Of a stretch of 64,000 nt of DNA, positions 20,801 through 29,676 are shown piece after piece; the stretch's first letter is position 1; each line of letters starts with the position of its first letter. The position numbers and the translations under genes were made by a program. The stretch is from contig JAHPZI010000021.1 in assembly GCA_019058295.1 (NCBI GenBank), positions 169,167 through 233,166 of the forward strand, given 5' to 3'. Origin of the DNA: Promethearchaeota archaeon. GTDB lineage: Archaea; Asgardarchaeota; Lokiarchaeia; Sigyniarchaeales; SOKP01. The notes beneath the pieces were generated by a model. It had not been told where the DNA came from and made no database searches. It was given only the letters and a program-made list of their open reading frames with translations.

Positions 20801-22303
20801 TTAAATGCAAAACTTTATGATGCCGAAAAATGTGTTTTATTATATACAGATCATTATTATAAAAACAAGGAATTAAAGAATTATATTGACAATAAATTAT
20901 TAAAATTAGTACGAGAGAGAATAGGGAAAATACTTGCCTTGTATGACTCCAGCATAAGAAAAAGAACATTAAGCGTAAATATATTAGAACTTCAAAATCG
21001 AATTAACGAGTTGAATTTTGAAGAAATTGTTCGAGAGCAATTTAAGCAAAAAGTCACGGAACTCCAAATCGATCAAACGCGAATGGAATTTATTGAGACT
21101 AAAAACTATTTTGAAGGTGTTTTAGAAAATAACATATTTGCAATAAATAAAATAAGAAGCAACCTTGAATTGTTTATTAATAAGCAAAATTTTATAACAC
21201 AGGAATTTAATGATTTGGAAACAGAGTTGAAGGCACAAAATTCAAAGATTTTCAAAGATATTGAGAAATCACATGGAGAATCGTATATTAAAATTAAGGA
21301 AAGCTTTGAAAATGAATGGAGAAAACTAGGAAATAAATTTGATCAAACTCAGCAAAGAATTGAAGAAGACTTAAAATCATCGTTAAGCAATATTAACGAT
21401 TCAAATAAAATGGGACTTGAACTTAGTGAATATTTTGTTAAGAAAAAAAGTGAGTTTTTAAAAGATTATAAAGATAAAAAAGAAAAAATTAGCACCGAAA
21501 TAATTATTTTAAAAGATGAGGCTTTCCTTGGAAAATTACTCAACTTCATTAACGAACGAAAGGTGCGTATAAGCCAAATGCTAGGAACACTCCAAATTAG
21601 AGTTGAAGAGGACATAGATGCACGAGAATTTAAGAGGGCCTCCTATAAGATAAATAAACGAGCAGACAATATCTATAAACATATAAAATTAATTAAAAAG
21701 AATATAAAGAATTTAACGAAAGAATTTAATAAATATTCCAAAGATTTTGAAACAAAAAGCAAATATATTTTAAAAGACTTTGAGAGGTTTCTCATCGAAT
21801 ATTATGAAGCTTTAACTGAAAAAATTAAAAGTTTAGAGCAATTAATAATTAAATCATATATATCAATGGCCATAAAAGCTGTGACTAATGAGTTTCTCAC
21901 GCTTAGTTTTTTAGCCAATGAGCTCAAAATAAAAAAGCATAATCTGCAAGAACATTTGATTTTCCTAATAAGCAGTGGCGAGTTAAAAGGCAAATATGAT
22001 CCGCGCTTGGGATTATATTATGAAAATCCTGATGTTTTAGATAAATTAGATGAGGACGAGTTAGAAGTTTTTAAGAAAATGAATTTCCGAGTTTATATGT
22101 TTTGGAAACGATTTAAAAGCTTTACTAGTTTATACGGTCCAATTATTGGTTTTTTTGCGTCTTTATTAGCAATAACTTATTATATTTTTATATTTTCTGG
22201 TGGGAATCCCGTCACCTTTGCAATTCCTATTTTGTTTGTCTTAGTAATCGTTTTTTATTTCTTTTTCAAAAGGGGCAAAGAAGAAAAAGTTAAGCTTGAA
22301 TGA
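17861..22303 (+). CDS. Giant toroid-repeat + coiled-coil protein with winged-helix-like segment and C-terminal TM helices
   Basis: N-terminal repeats ('EPDIWSTYFALASMKLLG', 'ENGGFSFKKIDGRINTTFWVVYALDIYSWL'), ~900 aa K/E-rich helical region, 'LTLSFLANELKIKKHNLQEHLIFLISSGELKGKYDPRLGLYY', then two TM helices. Confidence 0.75.
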   Translation: MIKESFIFKEDLVEGKSLYPYVTIFKKEPFKSFFSVKRREIGRFYISNYDEVIKYYQFFKKKILNERIFNIENVYYFLLLRKYLKEDKKENKKELYDYIKKCIFTKGNDKLGFKFSPYSDQKEPDIWSTYFALASMKLLGVLKEFLASKGQKHVAREIKNFVLPHNKGDRFLHCFDENCEICKKTSSARTLYFALEILRLLGIDTRLSKDSFRSHLTDKKRDPSLVFKLLCFKLLDLDSNVNDKALQYLHQFQKENGGFSFKKIDGRINTTFWVVYALDIYSWLIDYNPIAIYSFINSKLNEILREDSHRNFIKMMELSKLIILLSIIWKKFISEIERVIFKKLEQDKYIDFNQIQAPLGLTHGINEVISYINHNYTFNLKLQDNTKEFLNFTRNLTQGQRMIVEDFYEQLSNNRDVSLSKIMKKYKVSNAFEHLKLKEDIFPLINKMIEKNFFKGKITKKGIRKKYYFHLDVLLKKIIISDTNIILAQLLNEKEKLKEIKNNIFNMILKLKNVSSQIKEEIESYLILNEIDLAKERLKYIIRDALMEADFLNENIENSFNEDLYYTNIQTVFNSEITRWNELYSILSKELKATELFLLKKITEKEDIRKFNNTIENLENKIFIFKESINRNIDEFRNNLREVSEKYSDTELSVVIQDFEKIRMNVSEFDKKFYEISQKIITEEPEIIQNRKKIINQWIEIKKELDDIFNYYSNGFTFFKENETKINDLKNTIIQDIELISEKTKLKTKESQFKEAFDFIKKEADNLLKTKTSEIKELQKIINKAIIPKQRLYLLYKELHNRLEDLEENLLTEIGQHVKSLKNKVVEERNRTKIEDFDNFVSQEIFNFKEIFNNYKKNIGQLSDKGVKDIINGFNDIQNKFNDVDRLYLKKLKKCNELIENFNEKSNLTIIQWDNFKKYFNHEIDILKEEYINEIITRKINSISNERKTNTIKVIELKKELGLKCNDLMSRIKEMIEISKLNAKLYDAEKCVLLYTDHYYKNKELKNYIDNKLLKLVRERIGKILALYDSSIRKRTLSVNILELQNRINELNFEEIVREQFKQKVTELQIDQTRMEFIETKNYFEGVLENNIFAINKIRSNLELFINKQNFITQEFNDLETELKAQNSKIFKDIEKSHGESYIKIKESFENEWRKLGNKFDQTQQRIEEDLKSSLSNINDSNKMGLELSEYFVKKKSEFLKDYKDKKEKISTEIIILKDEAFLGKLLNFINERKVRISQMLGTLQIRVEEDIDAREFKRASYKINKRADNIYKHIKLIKKNIKNLTKEFNKYSKDFETKSKYILKDFERFLIEYYEALTEKIKSLEQLIIKSYISMAIKAVTNEFLTLSFLANELKIKKHNLQEHLIFLISSGELKGKYDPRLGLYYENPDVLDKLDEDELEVFKKMNFRVYMFWKRFKSFTSLYGPIIGFFASLLAITYYIFIFSGGNPVTFAIPILFVLVIVFYFFFKRGKEEKVKLE

Positions 22304-22304
22304 A

Positions 22305-24455
22305 TCAATCGTAATCTTTAATAAATTGAATATATTTAGGATGTTTCTTCAAATATCCTAAATGACAGGCTTGATTTAAGTGAGTATGAAATTTATTATC
22401 TTGTATATCTTCCTCTCGAGCGAGATCTTGGAACTCTGAAAATTTCATTTTGCCATTTTCACTTAATTTAGCAATATTAATTAAAGTCTTAATATTCCTA
22501 TTTAAATAACATTTTCTTTCTCTTGAAGTTAGTGTTTTTTTCCCTTTTAACTTTAAAATGTTTTTTCTTAATTTTGACTCATCTATTCTAATCAAATCTG
22601 CAACGAAGGATAATCCATAATTTTTAAGTTTCTTATATTCTGAACTTTTTGCAAAGTTATCAATCTCTATAATAATTTCTTCAATTGAACGATCTGCCAA
22701 GACTTCTTTTTCCTTTTCTCGGCGTTCTTTAAAATTGTTGATAATATCTAACTCTGAATAATTACTAACCTTAGGAGAAAACTTGATTTTTTCTCGCTTT
22801 AAGTTTTTATTTAATTCTAATTGTGTAGGTTGCAATAAGATCGAGTTCATGTTATTTTCTTTTCTCTTAGCAACTATATGAAACGGAATGTCAACTGTAT
22901 TTTCTGTTAAAAGGATATAACACCTTCCCGACGCAAATCTACCGGTTCTTCCCCGTCTCTGAATTAATCTAATTTCTGAGGGGACTGGTTCGTAAAAGAT
23001 TATTGCGTCAACATTCGGAATATCTAATCCTTCTTCTGCAACGCTCGTTGCGATTAATATATTTATTTTATCTTCTCTAAATTCTTGTAAAATTTCAATT
23101 TGTTTGAGTTGAGGGAAGCCAAAATCGTCTATTTTCGTCGTCTGACCAATAAATTTCTCAATGACAAGATGATTTTTATATTCCTCTCTCAATTTATTTT
23201 TTAGAAACTCTGCCATTTCTCTATATTGTGTAAATATAATGATTTTTTTATTTTGAAATTCCTCTAATTCCTCTCTAATAATTGAAAACAATTTATTTAT
23301 TTTAGGATGTGATAAATTTGAAAGTCCTACTTTTTCAATTATGGAATTTATGAATTTATAATTCTCAGAATTTATAATTCTTTTAGCAGATAATATATCT
23401 TGATCTGCTTTATATTTCAGTTTCTCCAAAAAAGATTTAAAAAGCGAAATGTCCTGAGTCTCTAATAAATCTTTAGCGTGAAGCATAGATATGCAACTTG
23501 AGCAATAAGAAAATATGGATTGGATGTTTAATTTTTTTACTTTTATAATATCTATTATTTTAGGATCATGATAATATAGATGTTTTAAGAGATCATCATC
23601 AGATATTTTAGAATCACGATAATTCCCGTATTTTAAGGAATAGGTTAAATCATGGCTTATTCTCAAAAAATCTAATTTTGAATAATATTTCTTATATGGA
23701 TTTATCAGGTCGCGCTCTATAAAAAATCTTAAAAATTTCTTAAATAGGTGATCCCAAACCGTACTTAATTCAATCAATTTGATGGATAATTCTATTCTTT
23801 CTAAAAATGTATCGATCTCATAAATGTAATCTTTGACATCATTATCTTCATAATACTTAAAGACTACATTTTCTATGTATAAATTATCGCATATCTGTTG
23901 GATATGTTCATAATCCTTTCCAGGGGATGCGGTTAATCCTAATATTAAAGGATCAGTGCAACTATTAATATATTCACCAGAAATAAAATAATATGCATAA
24001 TTTCCTTTACAGCGATGAGCCTCGTCAAAGATTATCAATGCTGTTTCTTTTAAATTATATCTTCCTCGTTCTATATCATTCTTAATAATCTGGGGAGTTG
24101 AAACGATAATTCGAGATTCTTTAAATAAAAGAATACGCTTTTCAGGGCTTATTTTTCCAGTTAAAGATACTATTTCTTCTTCATTAATTGCTAAAAATTT
24201 CTTACAAGAGCTCTTATGCTGTGAAACCAAAGGCCTAGTTGGAGCAAGTATTATCACCTTTCCCTTAGAATACCTTCTAAGTGTATTTGCCACTAACAGG
24301 ATTCCAATTATCGTTTTTCCTAACCCTGTAGGCAAAATTACTAACGAATTCTTGTTCTTACATGCATGAAAAATATTATTTTGATAATGTCGGTAAAAAA
24401 TCTTATTCTGCTTTAAAAAAGTACCATTAAAATATTCGGGAAAATCAGTATGCAT
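22305..24455 (-). CDS. Hef/FANCM-type SF2 helicase
   Basis: 'LPTGLGKTIIGILL', 'LAPTRPLVSQH', 'STPQIIKND', 'IIFDEAHRCKGNYAY', 'LTASPG', 'FTQYREMAEFL', 'ATSVAEEGLDIPNVDAIIFYEPVPSEIRLIQRRGRTGR'. No ERCC4 nuclease domain downstream. Confidence 0.92.
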   Translation of the reverse strand: MHTDFPEYFNGTFLKQNKIFYRHYQNNIFHACKNKNSLVILPTGLGKTIIGILLVANTLRRYSKGKVIILAPTRPLVSQHKSSCKKFLAINEEEIVSLTGKISPEKRILLFKESRIIVSTPQIIKNDIERGRYNLKETALIIFDEAHRCKGNYAYYFISGEYINSCTDPLILGLTASPGKDYEHIQQICDNLYIENVVFKYYEDNDVKDYIYEIDTFLERIELSIKLIELSTVWDHLFKKFLRFFIERDLINPYKKYYSKLDFLRISHDLTYSLKYGNYRDSKISDDDLLKHLYYHDPKIIDIIKVKKLNIQSIFSYCSSCISMLHAKDLLETQDISLFKSFLEKLKYKADQDILSAKRIINSENYKFINSIIEKVGLSNLSHPKINKLFSIIREELEEFQNKKIIIFTQYREMAEFLKNKLREEYKNHLVIEKFIGQTTKIDDFGFPQLKQIEILQEFREDKINILIATSVAEEGLDIPNVDAIIFYEPVPSEIRLIQRRGRTGRFASGRCYILLTENTVDIPFHIVAKRKENNMNSILLQPTQLELNKNLKREKIKFSPKVSNYSELDIINNFKERREKEKEVLADRSIEEIIIEIDNFAKSSEYKKLKNYGLSFVADLIRIDESKLRKNILKLKGKKTLTSRERKCYLNRNIKTLINIAKLSENGKMKFSEFQDLAREEDIQDNKFHTHLNQACHLGYLKKHPKYIQFIKDYD

Positions 24456-24614
24456 CTTAACTTTAATTCTTATTCAGTACTTTTAAACCCCCCTACAGTT
24501 ATGAATTTTCGAAACATAATGAGAATAAAAAAAAAACATTATATGAAAATTATGAAAAAATGTGGAAATTTATGACTTCAAACACCAATTTTTTTATGAG
24601 ATAGAATAAAATAA

Positions 24615-25628
24615 TTAGAAATGAAATTCTGTCCCAACAAAGCCTGATGTATGAGAAGGATGAGAGCCCATGATTTTATTAAATCCAAATCCCGTACAAT
24701 GCATACCACATATTACCTCTGGATTTAGTTTTTCAAAATATTTTACCTTTTCCTCAATAACCTCAACAGGGTTCCATTCTTCGTGGAATCCACCTATTAA
24801 GGCGTAAACTTTATCCGTCCCAGTTAATTTTTGTCCATGTTTAATAGTATTTATAATGCCTGTATGCCCACAACCTGTTATCACAACTAAACCTTTATCT
24901 TTCACATTAATGTAAATTGCAGTTTCATCCCGAAAGTAATTTTTTTCAAACTCTTTTCTGCTTTTCTGGATGTAAAATCCTTTTGTTACCTCGTCTTTAT
25001 CAAATAATTCAATTTCTCCGCTCGTCACGATGCCATTGTACAATTTAACGGGTTCATTAGTTTCAATTATTTTTATATTATGCTGGTTTGCTAAATTGTG
25101 AATTAAAGTTTTATTTAACTGTGGTATCTTTCCTGATAATTTAATTTTTCCTTCGTTTTTTAATTCCTTTACTGAAGTTAACAGCTCTTCAGGTGGAAGT
25201 TCCTCCCCTGAATTAGTTATAGCCCAAAAGTTTTGCAAATAGCAATTTGGATTTAAATACATTTCACATCCTTCTTTCAATTCTGGAATTACTTTATTTA
25301 AACCACCAAAATGATCTAAATGCCCATGACTTAGGATTAATTTTTCAACATCGTTTAAATTTATATTTAACATTTGACTATTATCTATTATAGTTTGTGG
25401 TAAACCTCCAGTATCTAATAAAAAAAGATGACTTGAATCATCATCTTTTATTTCAATACTCAATGCAAATCCATGTTCCGCCTTAAATCTACTGGCTGCC
25501 GTCCCTGGTTGAATAACTTTGCCTTTAAATTTATCTTCTGTCAAAACTGTTAAACTAACTTCATTAGTAGTTAAAACTTTCATTGTAACCTTCCCACTTT
25601 CTATCCCTTCAGAAATATCATTACTCAT
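24615..25628 (-). CDS. MBL-fold hydrolase (dihydropterin aminobenzene phosphate synthase-like)
   Basis: 'LDTGG', 'LSHGHLDHFGGL', 'VVITGCGHTGIINTI', 'ICGMHCTGF'. Confidence 0.85.
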   Translation of the reverse strand: MSNDISEGIESGKVTMKVLTTNEVSLTVLTEDKFKGKVIQPGTAASRFKAEHGFALSIEIKDDDSSHLFLLDTGGLPQTIIDNSQMLNINLNDVEKLILSHGHLDHFGGLNKVIPELKEGCEMYLNPNCYLQNFWAITNSGEELPPEELLTSVKELKNEGKIKLSGKIPQLNKTLIHNLANQHNIKIIETNEPVKLYNGIVTSGEIELFDKDEVTKGFYIQKSRKEFEKNYFRDETAIYINVKDKGLVVITGCGHTGIINTIKHGQKLTGTDKVYALIGGFHEEWNPVEVIEEKVKYFEKLNPEVICGMHCTGFGFNKIMGSHPSHTSGFVGTEFHF

Positions 25629-25716
25629 TTGATCTATTCCTCATTTTAGATTTTGAATGAATATTCATTATATTAAATAAAAGTAATATTGTAAAAAAAA
25701 TTTCATAAAAAGTGAT

Positions 25717-27792
25717 CTATTTTTCACGCTTTGCGAATGCATAGCTATCGTAACTTTTACCCTTCCCGAGAACTACATTTAGATTATGTCGAGCAGAAGC
25801 ATTATAGGGATCTATTTCAAAAACTTTTTCAAAGCATCCGACAGCCTTATCAACTTCTTTTTTATAACCATACATAATTCCCATATTTATCAATGCGATA
25901 ATGTCATTTGGAGTTTTTTCTAACAATTTTTCATAACTCTCAAATATCATATCTAGATCTATATCAAATATCATATCTGGATTTATTTCAATTAATTTTT
26001 GAAAACTCCTCGCAGCTTTTTCGTAATTCTCTTGAATATAATAGATTTGCCCTTTATTTTTAATAGCTTCAATATATTTAGGATCCAACTTCAATGCTAC
26101 GTCATAAAAAGCTATGGCTTTTTCGAATTGTTTTTGTTTAGAATTTGCATTAGCTAGCCCCACCCAGGGCTCTACTATATCTGCATTTACTTTTATTATT
26201 TCTTCGTAGCATTCAATTATTTTATCGAAATTTTGAGTTTTTTCGAAATATTTTATAGCTTTTTCGTATTCTTTTTTAGAAAAAAACGTGTCGCCTAAGC
26301 CGTTCCATGCTTCTTGATATTCTGGTTCCAGATTTATCGCTTCTTCATAGCACATAATCGCTTCATCATATTTACGTTTATGTTGCCGTATTTTACCCAT
26401 GTTGACCCATATTGATGGAATATTAGGATTTAGATTGGTGGCTCCTTCAAAATAGGAAAATGCTTTATCGTATTTTTTCTTTTTAAGATAGAGAGCCCCC
26501 CTATTATTTAAGGCATCAACATAATTTGGATTTAGCTTTAAAGCTTTATCATAAGCTTGATTTGCATTACTATAGTCTTCTTTAGCCATAAATGCATTTC
26601 CTAAGCTATTCCATGCAATTGGTTCCTTTTTGTCTAGAGTAAGTGCTTTATTATAACATTCAATCGCCTTATCATATGAATTTTTAGCAGCATATACGTT
26701 TCCCTTATGAGTCCAAATGAGTGCGCTGCTCTCTAGTTCAAGGGCTTTATCATAAGATTCGATGGCTTTATCAAAATTATTAATGGCGACATACGCAGAG
26801 CCCATGTTATTTAATGCCTTAATATTAGAAGGATCCAATTCTATTACTTTTTCATAACAAACAATTGATTTATAGTGAAATTTTAGATAATCGTAAATAG
26901 AAGCTAAGAGCATCCAAGCTTCTTTATTTTTTTTATCCAATTCAATGGCTTTTTGATAGAAATCAATAGATTTATCAAATTCTTCCTTCGATTGATAATA
27001 ATTTCCCATATCGCACCATTCTCTTGGAGATTTTAAAGTTGATTTTCTTAATTCGAGAAAGTCTTCTAAATTCTTTCTTGCTTGGTCATTATTTGGATCT
27101 AATTCTAAGATAAATTCAATGCATTCGATTGCTTTATTATACTCTTTCTTGGCAGCAAATGTAGCAGCCATATTGTTCCAGGAATTAATATCAGTTGGTT
27201 TTAATTTAAGTATTTCCGCATAACATTTGATGATATTATCATAATCTTTTATTTTCTCAAAATTTTTAATGGCCTCATCATAATTTTTCTTATTTTTTTC
27301 TAAATGTCCTAAATTTTTCCATGCTTCATTAGAGTTTGGATCAATCTCTAGTGCTTTTTGAAAGCAATTAATTGCTTTACGATAAGATTTTTTATCATTC
27401 GTTTTGGAACCATATACTTTGCCCATATTGTTCCATATATCGGGAACTTTTGGATTTAAGCTAATAGCTTTTTCAAAATATTTAATTGCTTTTACATAAT
27501 GATTTTTACTGGCATAGAGATTCCCAAGAGAACTCCAAGCATGTGGATCATTATTGTCTAATTCAACTGCCCTCTCATAGTGTTTTTTTGCTAAATCAAA
27601 AATTTTTAAATGAGCGTAAGCATGTCCTAAATTTAGAATCGCAATGTAATGATTAGGATCAATCTTTAGCGCTTCTTCATAACAATCAATTGCCTTATGA
27701 TATATCCCCTTTGCGGCAAAGGAAACTCCTTTATTAGTCCATTCTTTAGCAGTGTTCAACTCGGAATTAGTAGTATTTATCATTGGAATCAT
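25717..27792 (-). CDS. Tetratricopeptide repeat protein (many tandem TPRs)
   Basis: Repeats such as 'ALNNMGSAYVAINNFDKAIESYDKALELE' across the whole protein. Confidence 0.95.
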   Translation of the reverse strand: MIPMINTTNSELNTAKEWTNKGVSFAAKGIYHKAIDCYEEALKIDPNHYIAILNLGHAYAHLKIFDLAKKHYERAVELDNNDPHAWSSLGNLYASKNHYVKAIKYFEKAISLNPKVPDIWNNMGKVYGSKTNDKKSYRKAINCFQKALEIDPNSNEAWKNLGHLEKNKKNYDEAIKNFEKIKDYDNIIKCYAEILKLKPTDINSWNNMAATFAAKKEYNKAIECIEFILELDPNNDQARKNLEDFLELRKSTLKSPREWCDMGNYYQSKEEFDKSIDFYQKAIELDKKNKEAWMLLASIYDYLKFHYKSIVCYEKVIELDPSNIKALNNMGSAYVAINNFDKAIESYDKALELESSALIWTHKGNVYAAKNSYDKAIECYNKALTLDKKEPIAWNSLGNAFMAKEDYSNANQAYDKALKLNPNYVDALNNRGALYLKKKKYDKAFSYFEGATNLNPNIPSIWVNMGKIRQHKRKYDEAIMCYEEAINLEPEYQEAWNGLGDTFFSKKEYEKAIKYFEKTQNFDKIIECYEEIIKVNADIVEPWVGLANANSKQKQFEKAIAFYDVALKLDPKYIEAIKNKGQIYYIQENYEKAARSFQKLIEINPDMIFDIDLDMIFESYEKLLEKTPNDIIALINMGIMYGYKKEVDKAVGCFEKVFEIDPYNASARHNLNVVLGKGKSYDSYAFAKREK

Positions 27793-27993
27793 TATAATTT
27801 TAATTATTCAATAATAAACTATAAATCTATATTAAATTATGAAAATTGAAATTTAAAAGATTTTAGTTTATTAAATTAAATCCTCGATCATTTATTAGGT
27901 TAAGAAAGATGGTCTTTGAGTTAAATTGTGTTCCACATATTTTATTATATAATTTTTGAAATGAAAGGAAATAAAATGGAATTAAAATATTAA

Positions 27994-28824
27994 TTAAGTA
28001 AGATCTACTAATTCATCTATTCTTTTTATTGAATTTTTTATGAAATTATCGTCATTTAATATTAGTTCAATTGCTTTTTGAGGGCATATATCTACACATC
28101 GACCACATCCTCGGCATTCTTCGTTAATAACCGCTCTTTTATCAATAATTTGAATTGCATTAGCGAAACAAACGCCTTTCGTACAAGTACCACATCCTAT
28201 ACATTTATCAGTTACTTTTATTTCTACTCCTGGCATCTTTTTAAGAGCATTACCTACAAATTTTACCTTTGGGGCATATCTAGTTATACAGCAACAAGGG
28301 CAACAATTGCATATTGTAAGTAGTTTACTACCTGGTCCAATTCCGAGCCATTTTGCGTCTAGTTCATTTCGACCTATTACATGTACTAATCCGGCCTCGC
28401 GACATTTTTTAAGATGCTCTAAAGCTTCTTCCTTAGTAACCAATCTCCCAAATGCAGGATTAATTCCTACTACAGGTTCACCCATAAATAGGCACCCTAA
28501 TTTTCTAGGATAATCTTCACATTTCAATGATTCTCTACAGATACAAAAATTCATTATCCAATGATATTTTGCTTTATTAACGAAATATTTTACAACTTCT
28601 GAAGGTAAAACCATATCTGTTGGTTTTCCAACTTCTTGATTTATGGCGATTACTTTATCTTTTGTTAGATAAATCATCTCATCGTTCACTGTTGATTTAT
28701 CAATACGCTTTTGGATAAAGGAAATTTTAGTTAATTTTGTTAAAAAATCAGCATGGCGATAAAGTCTTTTGAGCATATTTACATATCTTACAGATCTACC
28801 AGTTTTTTTCTTACTTTTTCCCAT
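27994..28824 (-). CDS. 4Fe-4S ferredoxin-type iron-sulfur protein
   Basis: C-terminal 'CIGCGTCTKGVCFANAI' and 'CRGCGRCVDICPQKAI'; further Cys clusters 'CICRESLKC' and 'CNCCPCCC'. Confidence 0.85.
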   Translation of the reverse strand: MGKSKKKTGRSVRYVNMLKRLYRHADFLTKLTKISFIQKRIDKSTVNDEMIYLTKDKVIAINQEVGKPTDMVLPSEVVKYFVNKAKYHWIMNFCICRESLKCEDYPRKLGCLFMGEPVVGINPAFGRLVTKEEALEHLKKCREAGLVHVIGRNELDAKWLGIGPGSKLLTICNCCPCCCITRYAPKVKFVGNALKKMPGVEIKVTDKCIGCGTCTKGVCFANAIQIIDKRAVINEECRGCGRCVDICPQKAIELILNDDNFIKNSIKRIDELVDLT

Positions 28825-28882
28825 TTTTAATCAATATTTTATTATTATGTACTTAAAATATTATTTTATGATTAGCAAGAAT

Positions 28883-29638
28883 TTAGGTTTGATTTGAAAT
28901 TTCAGAGGATTTCCATCCGCTAGATCGTCTAAAAACAATCATTCCAACCGCAAAAGCTAATACTACTCCAGCAATCTCGTCAATTATGTAGTGCTGCTTC
29001 ACAAATAATGTTGATAGCACAACTCCGACTGCTATGATAAAAGCAATAATTGCTATAATTTTTCTCTTAAAAGTTGGATTTATTTTATAATACTGATACC
29101 AAGTGAAGAATAAAATAGTCGACATTCCAGCATGCATACTTGGTACGCAATTGAAACTTGTCTCGTGCGTATAATATAAGTACATTACATCTGCGAAAAA
29201 ATTGCCTTGAATTTTATTAGACAAAAGCTCTTGTCTCCACCAGTAAGTTGATACGGGAAAAATGATATAGATAATGGTTGCGATAGCATTCATTATAACT
29301 ACAGACCATCCTACACCGTAACCTTTCTCTTCATCAAGTAAACCGAAATAGAATAAAGTTATAATTACCATTGGATAAAATAAAAAAACATAGAAAATGA
29401 CCATTTCTGGAACAAATGGAATAAAATTTTCACCAAGAAAATCTAATCTATACCCTGTACCTTCAGGATATAAACTACCCGTCCAAGAGTACAAAATAAG
29501 CATTATGATAATTCCATATAAAAAAGCCATTAAAAATAAATTTCCTAAAATAAAGGTAAGTTTTCGGCTTCTTTTTGTAGATTTTCCCTTAAAAAAAACG
29601 GTTTCTACACCCTTTTGAAATTTGTCATGAATTTTTAT
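28883..29638 (-). CDS. PAP2-family membrane phosphatase
   Basis: 'SFNCVPSMHAGMSTILFF' and 'FVKQHYIIDEIAG'. The frame upstream of called ATG (29530) adds MKIHDKFQKGVETVFFKGKSTKRSRKLTFILGNLFL from an ATA codon at 29638, 7 nt after AGGTG. Confidence 0.78.
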   Translation of the reverse strand: MKIHDKFQKGVETVFFKGKSTKRSRKLTFILGNLFLMAFLYGIIIMLILYSWTGSLYPEGTGYRLDFLGENFIPFVPEMVIFYVFLFYPMVIITLFYFGLLDEEKGYGVGWSVVIMNAIATIIYIIFPVSTYWWRQELLSNKIQGNFFADVMYLYYTHETSFNCVPSMHAGMSTILFFTWYQYYKINPTFKRKIIAIIAFIIAVGVVLSTLFVKQHYIIDEIAGVVLAFAVGMIVFRRSSGWKSSEISNQT

Positions 29639-29676
29639 TGTTAATCACCTTTTATTTTTTATCTCCTAATAAACTG

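Noticed and set aside
25717-27792. Apparent periodicity of ~102 bp on the minus strand
   Set aside because: Explained by degenerate 34-aa TPR repeats; not a DNA-level satellite.
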